Shown here piece after piece: positions 26,474 to 34,767 of a stretch of 64,000 bases of DNA. Every line of letters begins with the position of its first letter. Position 1 is the stretch's first letter. The stretch is from the NCBI RefSeq assembly GCF_042655305.1, contig NZ_JBHSLR010000003.1; one strand, given 5' to 3'. Under the pieces are notes generated by a model. The model made no database searches. It saw only the letters and a program-made list of their open reading frames with translations, and was not told where the DNA came from. A program made the translations under genes and the position numbers. Origin of the DNA: Arcanobacterium_A bovis. Lineage in GTDB: Bacteria > Actinomycetota > Actinomycetes > Actinomycetales > Actinomycetaceae.

Positions 26474-27586
26474 GTGGAAGAACTTCCCAACCCGTTCACG
26501 CCGAGTTTTGGGCAAACTCCTGATCGCCTAGCTGGCCGCACCTACCTGATGCAACAAATTGACCGGGCGTTTAGTTCAAACTCCCGCCACCCAGAACTTA
26601 CTGCAATATATTCGGGAGCGCGCGGCACTGGAAAAACTACTCTTTTATCGGAAACAGCCCGAATTGCTACTGAACACGGATGGATAACAGCAAGCACCAC
26701 AGCCTTGCCTGGCATGCTTGACGATATCGAATTAATTGCAAAGCGCCAAGCAAATGACCTAATTTCCGACACCAAAACTACAGCGCGCATCAAAAAGCTC
26801 GGCATCCCCAAACTCGTCGAAGTCGAATTCACTAACGAGCAAACTCCGCTTTCAAACTGGCGAAGCCGGATGACTCAGTTACTCGACGCTCTCGAACAGT
26901 TTAGCTCAGGGCTGCTCATTACTGTCGACGAAATCGATCCCACTCTCGACGAGATGATCGAGCTCGCGGCAGTGTATCAACATTTCGTGCGTGAGAATCG
27001 GCGAGTAGCGCTGATCATGGCCGGCCTACCACAAGCAGTTTCCCAGCTACTTAGCAGTAAATCAGCCTCATTCGTACGTCGTGCCAATATCCATAAATTA
27101 GGAAACATCCCAGACTTCGATGTGCGTTCAACTCTTCTCAAAACAATTAACGACGGCGGGCGTACAATATCCGACGAGGCTCTCACCTGCGCCGTTTCTA
27201 ATATCGGCGGCTTCGCCTACCTCCTCCAACTAGTCGGCTTTCGGGCGTGGGATATCTCCCCCACCCAAGTAGAAATTACCTTGGAAGATGTTCAACAAGG
27301 CGTGAGAATTGCTCAAGTAGAAATGGAAGACCGGATTCTACGCACTACATACAACGAACTCTCGCCAAGCGATATTAAGTTCCTCGAAGCTATGCTACCT
27401 GATGCCAACGAAAGCGCAATTTCCGATATAACCACAAGGCTAAACTGGTCAAGCGCCCAAGTGGGAAAATATCGTCGGCGCCTTATCGACGCGGGCATTA
27501 TCGGCGAACGGCGTCGCGGTGTCGTTGGTTGGGATCTACCATTCTTCCGAAACTTTATTGAATCAATGACACAAGGAATCTCATGA
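26474..27586 (+). CDS. AAA family ATPase with C-terminal winged-helix region (paralog 2)
   Basis: The 370-residue protein shares the plan of the ATPase at 13474: N-terminal NPFTPSFG...GR, Walker A GARGTGKT (48-55), Walker B GLLITVDEID (145-154), a sensor-like IMAGLPQAVS, and a C-terminal helical/winged-helix part (ATSAISDITTRLNWSSAQVGKYRRRLIDAG-like). The GTG start has AGGAG eight bases upstream. Its stop overlaps the ATG of the next gene (ATGA), so it is translationally coupled to the PLP enzyme. The upstream 10-bp repeat array suggests strong, possibly self-directed control. Its biological function is not known. Confidence 0.82.
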   Translation: MEELPNPFTPSFGQTPDRLAGRTYLMQQIDRAFSSNSRHPELTAIYSGARGTGKTTLLSETARIATEHGWITASTTALPGMLDDIELIAKRQANDLISDTKTTARIKKLGIPKLVEVEFTNEQTPLSNWRSRMTQLLDALEQFSSGLLITVDEIDPTLDEMIELAAVYQHFVRENRRVALIMAGLPQAVSQLLSSKSASFVRRANIHKLGNIPDFDVRSTLLKTINDGGRTISDEALTCAVSNIGGFAYLLQLVGFRAWDISPTQVEITLEDVQQGVRIAQVEMEDRILRTTYNELSPSDIKFLEAMLPDANESAISDITTRLNWSSAQVGKYRRRLIDAGIIGERRRGVVGWDLPFFRNFIESMTQGIS

Positions 27587-29304
27587 ACAACCAAAAGCTC
27601 ACGCAGCACAGCTCACCAATCCGAGTTTCGTCTATCGACGCGCTACTGCTCAATATCCGCAGGTCAGTGATTGGCGACGGCGAGCCAATCGAAAGCCCGT
27701 ACGGCGTACGTCCGCTCATTTATGCCGATTACACTGCATCGGGCCGCAGCCTCACGTTCATTGAGGATTTCATTAAGGACCACGTGCTTCCGTGGTACGC
27801 CAATACTCACACCGAAACCTCGAGCACCGGTGCGCAAACAATGCAGTTTCGCGAAAATTCTCGCAGTATCATTTCCGCAGCTCTTGGCGGCAGCGCAGAT
27901 GTGAGCGTCATTTTCACCGGTGCAGGCGCAACCGCGGCCATCGACAAGCTCATCGGCATATTGGGGCTGCGTATCCCCAGCGTTCTGGAGGATCGTTACC
28001 AACTTTCCCAACATATTCCTGACGCCGAACGCCCAGTTGTGTTCGTCGGCCCCTACGAACATCATTCCAACGAACTTCCGTGGCGCGAATCAATTGCCAC
28101 CGTCGTCGCCATTCGGGAAGACTGTGCTGGGCGAATCGATCTCACCCACCTCGCTGAAGAACTCGAGAAATACGGTGATCGACCACTCAAGATTGGCTCA
28201 TTCTCGGCCGCCTCGAATGTGTCGGGAATCCTCAGTGACGTACACGCAATAGCTGAGCTACTCCACAAACATGAAGCGCTCGCGTTCTTCGATTACGCAG
28301 CTTGCGCGCCGTATATTAGCCTCGATATGACTGCGTGCGCCGAGGGTCCCGCTGCCTATGCCGACGCAATTTTCTTTAGCCCGCACAAATTTGTAGGTGG
28401 GCCAGGAACTCCCGGAATTTTGGCGGTGCGAAATGAACTCGTCAAGAATCGCGTACCTGTTGTGCCAGGCGGTGGCACAGTTGCTTATGTTGGCCCGCGC
28501 GATCACGATTACCTCGCCGACATCATTCACCGCGAAGAAGCAGGCACACCGGCAATTGTGGAGTCAATCCGTGCTGGACTCGTCATGCAGCTCAAGCAAG
28601 CCGTTGGAGTGCATGAAATCCATGAACGCGAACAAGAGTTTCTACAGCAGGCGCTGCGTGTATGGAACAAAGAGTCAGGAATTTGCATCCTCGGCCCGCT
28701 CGACGTGCCACGACTTCCAATCATTTCTTTTGTGGCTCGTGATCCACAGGGAAACGCGCTCCACCACGGATTCACAGTTGCCCTGCTCAACGACCTTTTC
28801 GGTATCCAAGCACGCGGCGGCTGTTCGTGCGCTGGCCCATACGGACACCGCCTTCTCGGGATCGACGAATCCCTCACGCCACGTTTTGAGGAACTTATTA
28901 CCACAGGTTATGAAGGTATCAAGCCCGGTTGGGCACGCCTAGGTTTCAATTATTTTATCGATGAGGCCACGGCGGATTTCATTATTGAAGCAGTGCGTAT
29001 GGTAGGTGAACACGGCTGGCGTCTCCTGCCCGATTATCGTTTCAATACCCAAACCGGCGTGTGGCGCCATCGCGACCTCGGCGAAGACCATTCCCTCCAT
29101 CTCAACCAGCTCGCCTACGACCAAAACGGCGAATTGGTGTTCCCGCAGCGTCCGCGCCCAATCACGCCCACGATGGAGCAGATTCTCGACGACGCGCGGG
29201 AAGTATTTGCCAAAGGCGCCACGAGCATTTCTGACGACGGCGTCGTCAACGAGGCTTTCGACACGTTACGTACGTTCGTGCTTCCTGCTGCTTGTTTGGA
29301 CTGA
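27583..29304 (+). CDS. Class V aminotransferase / cysteine desulfurase-like PLP enzyme
   Basis: A 573-residue fold-type I PLP enzyme. Family marks include IYADYTASGRSLTFIEDFI near the start, NTHTETSSTG, the PLP-binding FFDYAACAPY, and the Schiff-base lysine in FFSPHKFVGGPGT (Lys 269). A GGCSCAGPYGHRLLGI cysteine motif lies where desulfurases carry their reactive loop. It is longer than SufS/IscS (about 400-410), with a C-terminal extension of roughly 100 residues. The ATG overlaps the preceding ATPase stop. Substrate unknown; desulfurase activity is inferred only from the fold and Cys loop. Confidence 0.85.
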   Translation: MNNQKLTQHSSPIRVSSIDALLLNIRRSVIGDGEPIESPYGVRPLIYADYTASGRSLTFIEDFIKDHVLPWYANTHTETSSTGAQTMQFRENSRSIISAALGGSADVSVIFTGAGATAAIDKLIGILGLRIPSVLEDRYQLSQHIPDAERPVVFVGPYEHHSNELPWRESIATVVAIREDCAGRIDLTHLAEELEKYGDRPLKIGSFSAASNVSGILSDVHAIAELLHKHEALAFFDYAACAPYISLDMTACAEGPAAYADAIFFSPHKFVGGPGTPGILAVRNELVKNRVPVVPGGGTVAYVGPRDHDYLADIIHREEAGTPAIVESIRAGLVMQLKQAVGVHEIHEREQEFLQQALRVWNKESGICILGPLDVPRLPIISFVARDPQGNALHHGFTVALLNDLFGIQARGGCSCAGPYGHRLLGIDESLTPRFEELITTGYEGIKPGWARLGFNYFIDEATADFIIEAVRMVGEHGWRLLPDYRFNTQTGVWRHRDLGEDHSLHLNQLAYDQNGELVFPQRPRPITPTMEQILDDAREVFAKGATSISDDGVVNEAFDTLRTFVLPAACLD

Positions 29305-29443
29305 AACAAAACATCACGCATATCAAATATCGCACCGTACTCACGCCTCTAAATTGGGGGCGGGAGAAGTTTTCTAAATCATATTGCGCCAAGATTCCGC
29401 ATGCGCGTATTCTTGAATCAGAAAGAAAGCAAGGTGATTCACT

Positions 29444-29782
29444 ATGATTCCAGATGATTTTGGAAGCCGCTTACGGGAGATCCGTGAGCAGCGCAATCTT
29501 TCCGGTCGCGACTTAGCACAACAGCTTGATAACGTCATTTCACAATCGGGAATTTGCCGCCTTGAAAAAGGAACAAAGCTTCCGACTGCCTCTGAATTAT
29601 TGGCTTTGAGTTGGGCACTTGGTGTGAGTATTGATGAACTGATTGATGAGCATAAACTCAGTGATCGGGTTCGCTATGTTGCTCGTTCAACCAGCAATCC
29701 AGATTTGAAGTCTGCCCGCGATGCACTTCTTCCATATCTGCAGCTGAGGATCACACTCAACCAAGTTAATGATTGTCACTAA
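29444..29782 (+). CDS. XRE-family HTH regulator
   Basis: A 112-residue cytoplasmic DNA-binding protein with a Cro/CI helix-turn-helix in residues 5-65 (FGSRLREIREQRNLSGRDLAQ...SGICRLEKGTKLPTASELLALSWALG). AAGGTGA precedes the ATG. It is followed after 12 bases by an ImmA/IrrE gene and then a PIN-like gene, the usual order for a repressor and its cognate protease. It probably represses its own operon. Confidence 0.88.
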   Translation: MIPDDFGSRLREIREQRNLSGRDLAQQLDNVISQSGICRLEKGTKLPTASELLALSWALGVSIDELIDEHKLSDRVRYVARSTSNPDLKSARDALLPYLQLRITLNQVNDCH

Positions 29783-29794
29783 AGGTAGTTTTAT

Positions 29795-30613
29795 ATGGCA
29801 AATAAAAACGTTTCGCCTTCAATAGAAGGCAGAGTGTTAGCGGAGAATTTTCGTAACATACACAGTCTTGGGACTGGGCCGCTTCTAAACGTTTTTGATG
29901 CAGTCAAATTTATTAGTGTAGATATTATTGTGTTGCCATTAGGTGACAACACTGATGCGCTTACGATTTCTGATCCACAATCGGGATTAATGACGATCGG
30001 AATAAACACCACTAATAATGCGTATCGCCAACGGTTCAGCATCGCACACGAAATTGGACATATAGTCGCCGGTGATTTGTCACCTTCTACGGAGATATTT
30101 GAATGCCAATCACAGAGTCCCGAGGAAACACGAGCACATTCTTTTGCTAGACATCTATTATGCCCAATTACTGCTCTACATAGTCATTTTGACAGCACAA
30201 CCAAGGTCACAATCGAGGATCTCTCTCATGTTGTGCGCACATTCAAAGTGACACCACACGTTGCCGCTATACAACTTAAAGATGCAGGGATCATCAACCA
30301 AATACAATCTGACGAATTTTACAAAATATCAACGCGAACACTTGCTTCGCGATTCGGTTGGCGCGAAGAATTTGATATTGACTGTGAAATATCCCAGAAG
30401 TTTTTCCCATCTCCTCAGCTAGTTCTGGATGCAACTAACGCCTATCGCCATGGACTCGTATCGATTGGAGCTGTTGCAACAGCGCGAGGAAAAGATGTTG
30501 ATGAAATTCAAAAGGAAATTGCTGAAGCTATGGAAATTGATAGCTCCACACCTCAGAAACATGCGCCACGAGACACGCATCCTTTTGACGAGCTGAACGA
30601 CTTCTTCGGCTGA
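29795..30613 (+). CDS. ImmA/IrrE family metallopeptidase
   Basis: A 272-residue COG2856 zinc peptidase. The HEIGH motif (residues 85-89, within SIAHEIGHIVAGD) and the downstream EETRAHSFARHLLCP segment with the third ligand Glu are intact, so it should be active. Such proteins cleave partner XRE repressors (ImmA/ImmR, IrrE/DdrO). The upstream XRE protein is the natural substrate. Its C-terminal half (residues 140-270) resembles the small helical domain seen in many IrrE-like proteins. There is no signal peptide. Confidence 0.88.
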   Translation: MANKNVSPSIEGRVLAENFRNIHSLGTGPLLNVFDAVKFISVDIIVLPLGDNTDALTISDPQSGLMTIGINTTNNAYRQRFSIAHEIGHIVAGDLSPSTEIFECQSQSPEETRAHSFARHLLCPITALHSHFDSTTKVTIEDLSHVVRTFKVTPHVAAIQLKDAGIINQIQSDEFYKISTRTLASRFGWREEFDIDCEISQKFFPSPQLVLDATNAYRHGLVSIGAVATARGKDVDEIQKEIAEAMEIDSSTPQKHAPRDTHPFDELNDFFG

Positions 30614-30630
30614 TTAGAGGAAGAACACAC

Positions 30631-31218
30631 ATGAGCAGTCGGAGTTCTTTCATCATTGCAGATACGAGCGTTCTTCTATGTTTTATATGCTCGAACAATG
30701 AAACATTGCTAATAAACTTCGACCCCCAAAGAGTTATATATGTTCCCCAGGCAGTTGCTGACGAAATGGAACGCAAGCTCACAGATAGGCAATTTAGTTG
30801 TGGAAGCCTCACATGGAATACGCTAATTTCAAGCAATCGTATCCACATTCTTGAAGAACCACCGACTCTACTCAAGATTGTGCGCGGCTGGGCAGGTGTG
30901 CGTTTTTCAAAGGAAGGTGGACTTGCTAAGAACCTTGGAGAATACATGGCGATCGCCCATTGTATAGAACAGTCTCAACAAAATCCGCATCATAATATTG
31001 CACTAATTATTGATGACGGCGGTGGACAAGAACTTGCACGTAAGCGACAGGTGAAGACTTTTGATTCAGCGTATGTCATAGCACGTGCCGTCCAACTTAA
31101 GCAGATAAACACAAGATCTGAAGCAAAGAACGTATGGGAGCAGCTCAACAAATTTGGCATTCTGGATCCATTCGACCGCACGATTCTCAATGACCCGAGA
31201 CTATATCGGCAAACATAA
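30631..31218 (+). CDS. PIN-like domain protein, possible toxin or effector nuclease
   Basis: The 195-residue protein has the acidic pattern of PIN-type nucleases: IIADTSVLL (Asp 11), VADEMERKL (Glu 45), LGEYMAIAHC (Glu 104) and ALIIDDGGGQELA (Asp 128/129), followed by a TFDSAYVIARAV helix. These positions fit a Mg2+-dependent RNase active site. It begins 17 bases after the ImmA/IrrE gene. An HTH-protease-PIN order suggests a stress- or phage-triggered toxin system; that role is inferred. The fold assignment rests on motif spacing alone. Confidence 0.68.
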   Translation: MSSRSSFIIADTSVLLCFICSNNETLLINFDPQRVIYVPQAVADEMERKLTDRQFSCGSLTWNTLISSNRIHILEEPPTLLKIVRGWAGVRFSKEGGLAKNLGEYMAIAHCIEQSQQNPHHNIALIIDDGGGQELARKRQVKTFDSAYVIARAVQLKQINTRSEAKNVWEQLNKFGILDPFDRTILNDPRLYRQT

Positions 31219-31343
31219 TGCATTCAGGAAATATTCAGGAACGCACGCAATCATGGAGTATGTCCGTTTCACTCCCTGTCGCATAAGCACGATAAGCAGG
31301 GCATAAACACCAATCTACGAGCCTCAGAAAGGATAAGTATTTT

Positions 31344-31799
31344 ATGAAGCTCTACCTAGACAAGACATTCCCGCAAATCTACGAAGCACTGAACAATGTT
31401 TCGGAAATTTCGAAGCAAGTGAGCAACGAGGTTGGTCTTGATCCCACTACTGTGGAACTGGCATTAATCCGCGCAAGCCAGCTGAATCAGTGCGCAACGT
31501 GCCTATCTGTTCATATTCCGCGGGCACTTCAAGCCGGTCTACCTCAACAGAAAATCGATCTGCTTCCATCCTGGCGTGAAGCTCGAGATACCTACTCCGA
31601 CGAAGATCGTGCAGCTATTGAGCTTGCTGAAACTATCACGTTGCTCCCACCACGCGAGAAGAATAGCAAGGCTGCACAGCGTGCTGCGGAAGTCTTTTCG
31701 CGCGAACAAGTTGCCGCCTTGGAGTGGTCAATCATCTTGATCAACGCCTACAACCGGATCTCGATTATGTCTGAACATCCAGTGCGCAAGGCTCGCTAG
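31344..31799 (+). CDS. AhpD-like carboxymuconolactone decarboxylase family protein
   Basis: A 151-residue cytosolic protein with the alkylhydroperoxidase motif C-ATC-LSV-H (Cys 50, Cys 53, His 57) in an all-helical domain, including the preceding LALIRASQLNQ helix typical of the family. Such proteins reduce peroxides through a Cys pair or act as antioxidants. A GAAAGGA site precedes the ATG. It is monocistronic between the PIN gene and the convergent MFS gene. Confidence 0.85.
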   Translation: MKLYLDKTFPQIYEALNNVSEISKQVSNEVGLDPTTVELALIRASQLNQCATCLSVHIPRALQAGLPQQKIDLLPSWREARDTYSDEDRAAIELAETITLLPPREKNSKAAQRAAEVFSREQVAALEWSIILINAYNRISIMSEHPVRKAR

Positions 31800-31858
31800 G
31801 CCAGCCCTTTAGCGAGCTAGTTCGCCAACCAGTTGCGTTAGCACAGTACGTTAATGAG

Positions 31859-33196
31859 CTAGCTAACCAGCTCGCTAATCAGCTCATTGCCCAGTTCAAG
31901 CTCCTGAGCTGCAGCTACCCGCTTGTTCATCCATACAAGCAAACCCGCTGCAAGTGCGCCAACGGCACTAACCACAGCCATCAACACAAAGATCTGCGTA
32001 AACGCTGCTCCTGGTTCCGATTCATGTGCATCAAGAATCCGACCGTTAATCGTCATCGCCCACAATATGCAGGCGAAACCAAGAAATGAATTAACGGCCA
32101 TCGCTGAACCAACCTGATAGCTAGGCAGGTGCAGTTCCGCCACGGGAGCTTGCTGGATGCCAGTGCCCATAATCACCACAAAAGTGAGTGCCACGATTCC
32201 GACGATGGCTCCAACGAGCCACGTCGGATTCTTGGGCAACACAGCCAAATAAACCATGATTGCAGTGGCACTAAGCGAGACGATAAGTAGCGTTTTTGCG
32301 GCAGACTTTACGATCTTATCTGAGATCAATCCGCCAATAATTCCGCCACTCACACCAAAAATAATCGTGCTCAGCACTGAGAACCACGAGGCATTCGCTT
32401 CGCTCATTCCATACGCGCGGGTGAGGAAAGGTTCCGTGTAGAAGATCGTCATATAAACCCAGTACACGCACATACCACAAATTCCAGCACTCCATACTCG
32501 CGCAATTTTCAGCGTTGCAACCAACGCGAAAAACGCCTGTTTCGCAGAAACCTGAACGGCGTCGTCGTAATCTGGAACGTGCCCTTCCACGCGCGGATCG
32601 CCCGGAACGAAACGATAAATAAACACAATCATCGGAATGGTGAGCAGGGCATATACAATCATGCCGCCTTTGAACACGAGCATCGATCCGCCGGCGAGGG
32701 TCAAAATTCCAATGAGGATACCGTTGAGCACAGCCTCGCCGCCCGCCCGCAGCGCAGCGAGCGTACCAAGCCCCACGCCTTTATTGGCGCGCCCTGAATA
32801 GAGCGCCACTCCTTTAACCACCGCCGGCCAAAATATAGCGTCAAGCACTCCCCACGTGAATGTCACGAACATCAAGATGCTGAATGACGGACGAACAAGA
32901 ATGATAAACAAGGAGCTGAACAGGCGATATACCAAGCCGCTGATCAACACCACTCGCACATTAAACCGGTTGTTGACCCAACCTCCGGGGATGTAGAAGA
33001 ACATCGCCACACCGAGCATCGTGAAGAGCAGGCCAAATTGGGTGTCGGTGAGGCCGTAGTAGTCGATGAGTTTGTCGTAAAACGGAATCTTGAGCGACTC
33101 GAAGGCCGAATACACAAGCTGACCTGAGAAAACGATAGTGAAGAAAGCCGAAACCTGCTCTCGAGTTTCAAAGCCGTTCTTGCGCAGTATGCTCAC
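31859..33196 (-). CDS. Major facilitator superfamily transporter
   Basis: A 445-residue protein with about twelve hydrophobic helices. The first loop after helix 2 carries the MFS-type pattern (PGGWVNNRFNVRVVLISG), and a central cytoplasmic loop (PGDPRVEGHVPDYDDAVQ) separates the two halves. The GTG start at 33196 has GAGGTGA seven bases upstream. It is divergent from the iron-uptake operon, but no substrate can be named from the sequence. Overall it resembles nucleoside- or sugar-phosphate-type MFS carriers. Confidence 0.82.
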   Translation of the reverse strand: MSILRKNGFETREQVSAFFTIVFSGQLVYSAFESLKIPFYDKLIDYYGLTDTQFGLLFTMLGVAMFFYIPGGWVNNRFNVRVVLISGLVYRLFSSLFIILVRPSFSILMFVTFTWGVLDAIFWPAVVKGVALYSGRANKGVGLGTLAALRAGGEAVLNGILIGILTLAGGSMLVFKGGMIVYALLTIPMIVFIYRFVPGDPRVEGHVPDYDDAVQVSAKQAFFALVATLKIARVWSAGICGMCVYWVYMTIFYTEPFLTRAYGMSEANASWFSVLSTIIFGVSGGIIGGLISDKIVKSAAKTLLIVSLSATAIMVYLAVLPKNPTWLVGAIVGIVALTFVVIMGTGIQQAPVAELHLPSYQVGSAMAVNSFLGFACILWAMTINGRILDAHESEPGAAFTQIFVLMAVVSAVGALAAGLLVWMNKRVAAAQELELGNELISELVS

Positions 33197-33223
33197 GTAT
33201 TCACCTCATGTTTTATTGCTGCT

Positions 33224-33242
33224 CTGTAGCGTCTGCCTACAG
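33224..33242. promoter_or_regulatory. Short inverted repeat CTGTAG-N7-CTACAG followed by T6
   Basis: A 6-bp inverted repeat is followed on the plus strand by TTTTTT (33243-33248). It sits about 28 bases upstream of the MFS start. It may be an operator for that gene, or a terminator of an antisense transcript. Elsewhere in 33197-33606 only the iron box stands out. Confidence 0.35.
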
Positions 33243-33535
33243 TTTTTTGGACGACGCCGATCTGGGGAGTCCACGCTCTTACTCACCCACGCCTGACGCC
33301 GTTCACCACAGGTGAGACTACCGTGCCATAGCTCTATTTGTGAGGACAAAACTCCGCTGTTTCGCAGGTGCCTACGCTCGTCATTTACCTCCTAATCAGG
33401 AACGATCCAGCTACGCTCACATTGCATTGTGACGAAATCCGCTCTAGTTTATTTTCGCAAGAAATTGCTTGCTTAATTCCGCATCCGGAGCTCTTTTCCA
33501 CATCTATCTTCTTGAACCTGCACCATATGATTGAT

Positions 33536-33555
33536 AACTTAGGTGAGCCTAAGTT
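33536..33555. promoter_or_regulatory. DtxR/IdeR-type iron box
   Basis: AACTTAGGTGAGCCTAAGTT is a perfect 8-bp inverted repeat about a 4-base centre. It closely matches the actinobacterial consensus TTAGGTTAGGCTAACCTAA. It is 51 bases upstream of the binding-protein ATG, where a Fe2+-loaded DtxR/IdeR regulator would block transcription. Confidence 0.85.
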
Positions 33556-33606
33556 TAAGCGATACAGGTGTATTTGTATCAAACAAGTATCTCGGAAAGG
33601 ACACCC

Positions 33607-34767
33607 ATGCGGTCCCTCACAAAGCTCGTGGCGCTATGCGCCACGACAGCTATCTCTCTCGCAGCGTGCTCAGGAGCATCTCAATCCTCAAAGTCGTCAA
33701 CCAAAGACTCCACCGGCATCGTGCTCAACGACGCAGCAGGCCGGAAGATCGAACTCGACAAAAAACCCGAGCGCGTAGTCCTTGGCGAATCGCGCCAAGC
33801 CTACTCTCTCCTGTTCCTCAACAAAAAGGATCCAACCCAAAAGGTTGTAGCTTGGGGAACTGATATGAAACGCGCGGCGCCCGACGTCTGGAACAAACTG
33901 GTTGAGAAATTCCCCAAAGCGAACGATATTCCTACCATCGGCAGCGTCTACACCAACGACCTCTCCATTGAAGGCCTCATTGCCCACAAACCAGATATCT
34001 TCCTTATCACCCTCGACGCTTACGAAGCCGCCAAAAAGTCTGGACTTGCCGATAAGCTCGATTCCTCCGGTATCAAATACGCCGTTACAGACTTCCGCTA
34101 CAAGCCACTGGAGAACACAACCCGCACCGTCACTTTGCTAGGCAAGGTCTTCGGCTACGAAAAGCAAGCCGAAAAATTTAACAAGTACTACGCAGAGCAA
34201 GTAGAACCAGTGCTCAAGAAGGGCGAATCACTAAAGAACAAGCCCACGTCGTTCTTGTGGCGCGCCCCCAGCATTTCACCATGCTGCAACACCTATTCCA
34301 CGGCAAACTTCGGCGCAATGCTCACAGCAGTTGGCACGAAGAACATCTCCGACGATCTCTTGGCTGGTCAAGAGGGCGCACTTACCCCAGAGCAGATCAT
34401 CACTTCGCAACCAAATATGATCGTAGCTACGGGCGGCGAATGGGGAGGTATGAAACCCAAGGACGACAAGGTGCGTTTCCTCCACCTCGGTTACAACGCC
34501 GACCCTGAATCGGCGCGCAATTCACTGCTCGCCTTGCGTTCCCAGCCCGGTTTCGATCACCTCAAGGCGTACGACGACGGGCGCGTACACGGCGTCTACC
34601 ACCAGTTCTACGACGCTCCGTACAACTTCGTCGCAATCCAAGCCTTCGCAAAATGGGCACATCCGCAGGAATTTGCAGATCTCGACCCGCAAGCAAATTG
34701 GAAGTCATTCCATGACCGCTTCATGCCTTGGCCAGTATCAGGAACCTTCATCACTTCAATCAAATGA
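33607..34767 (+). CDS. Ferric-siderophore ABC transporter substrate-binding lipoprotein (system 1)
   Basis: The 386-residue lipoprotein has the signal and lipobox LAAC at Cys 21, a Ser-rich linker, then a FhuD/FepB-like periplasmic binding protein fold (GIVLNDAAGRKIELDKKPERVVLG opening, IEGLIAHKPDIFLI helix). The ATG at 33607 has GAAAGGA just upstream; a longer start at 33568 lacks one and would lie within the leader. It begins a three-gene importer operon under the DtxR box. The ligand is presumably a ferric siderophore or heme-type chelate; specificity is unclear. Confidence 0.85.
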   Translation: MRSLTKLVALCATTAISLAACSGASQSSKSSTKDSTGIVLNDAAGRKIELDKKPERVVLGESRQAYSLLFLNKKDPTQKVVAWGTDMKRAAPDVWNKLVEKFPKANDIPTIGSVYTNDLSIEGLIAHKPDIFLITLDAYEAAKKSGLADKLDSSGIKYAVTDFRYKPLENTTRTVTLLGKVFGYEKQAEKFNKYYAEQVEPVLKKGESLKNKPTSFLWRAPSISPCCNTYSTANFGAMLTAVGTKNISDDLLAGQEGALTPEQIITSQPNMIVATGGEWGGMKPKDDKVRFLHLGYNADPESARNSLLALRSQPGFDHLKAYDDGRVHGVYHQFYDAPYNFVAIQAFAKWAHPQEFADLDPQANWKSFHDRFMPWPVSGTFITSIK

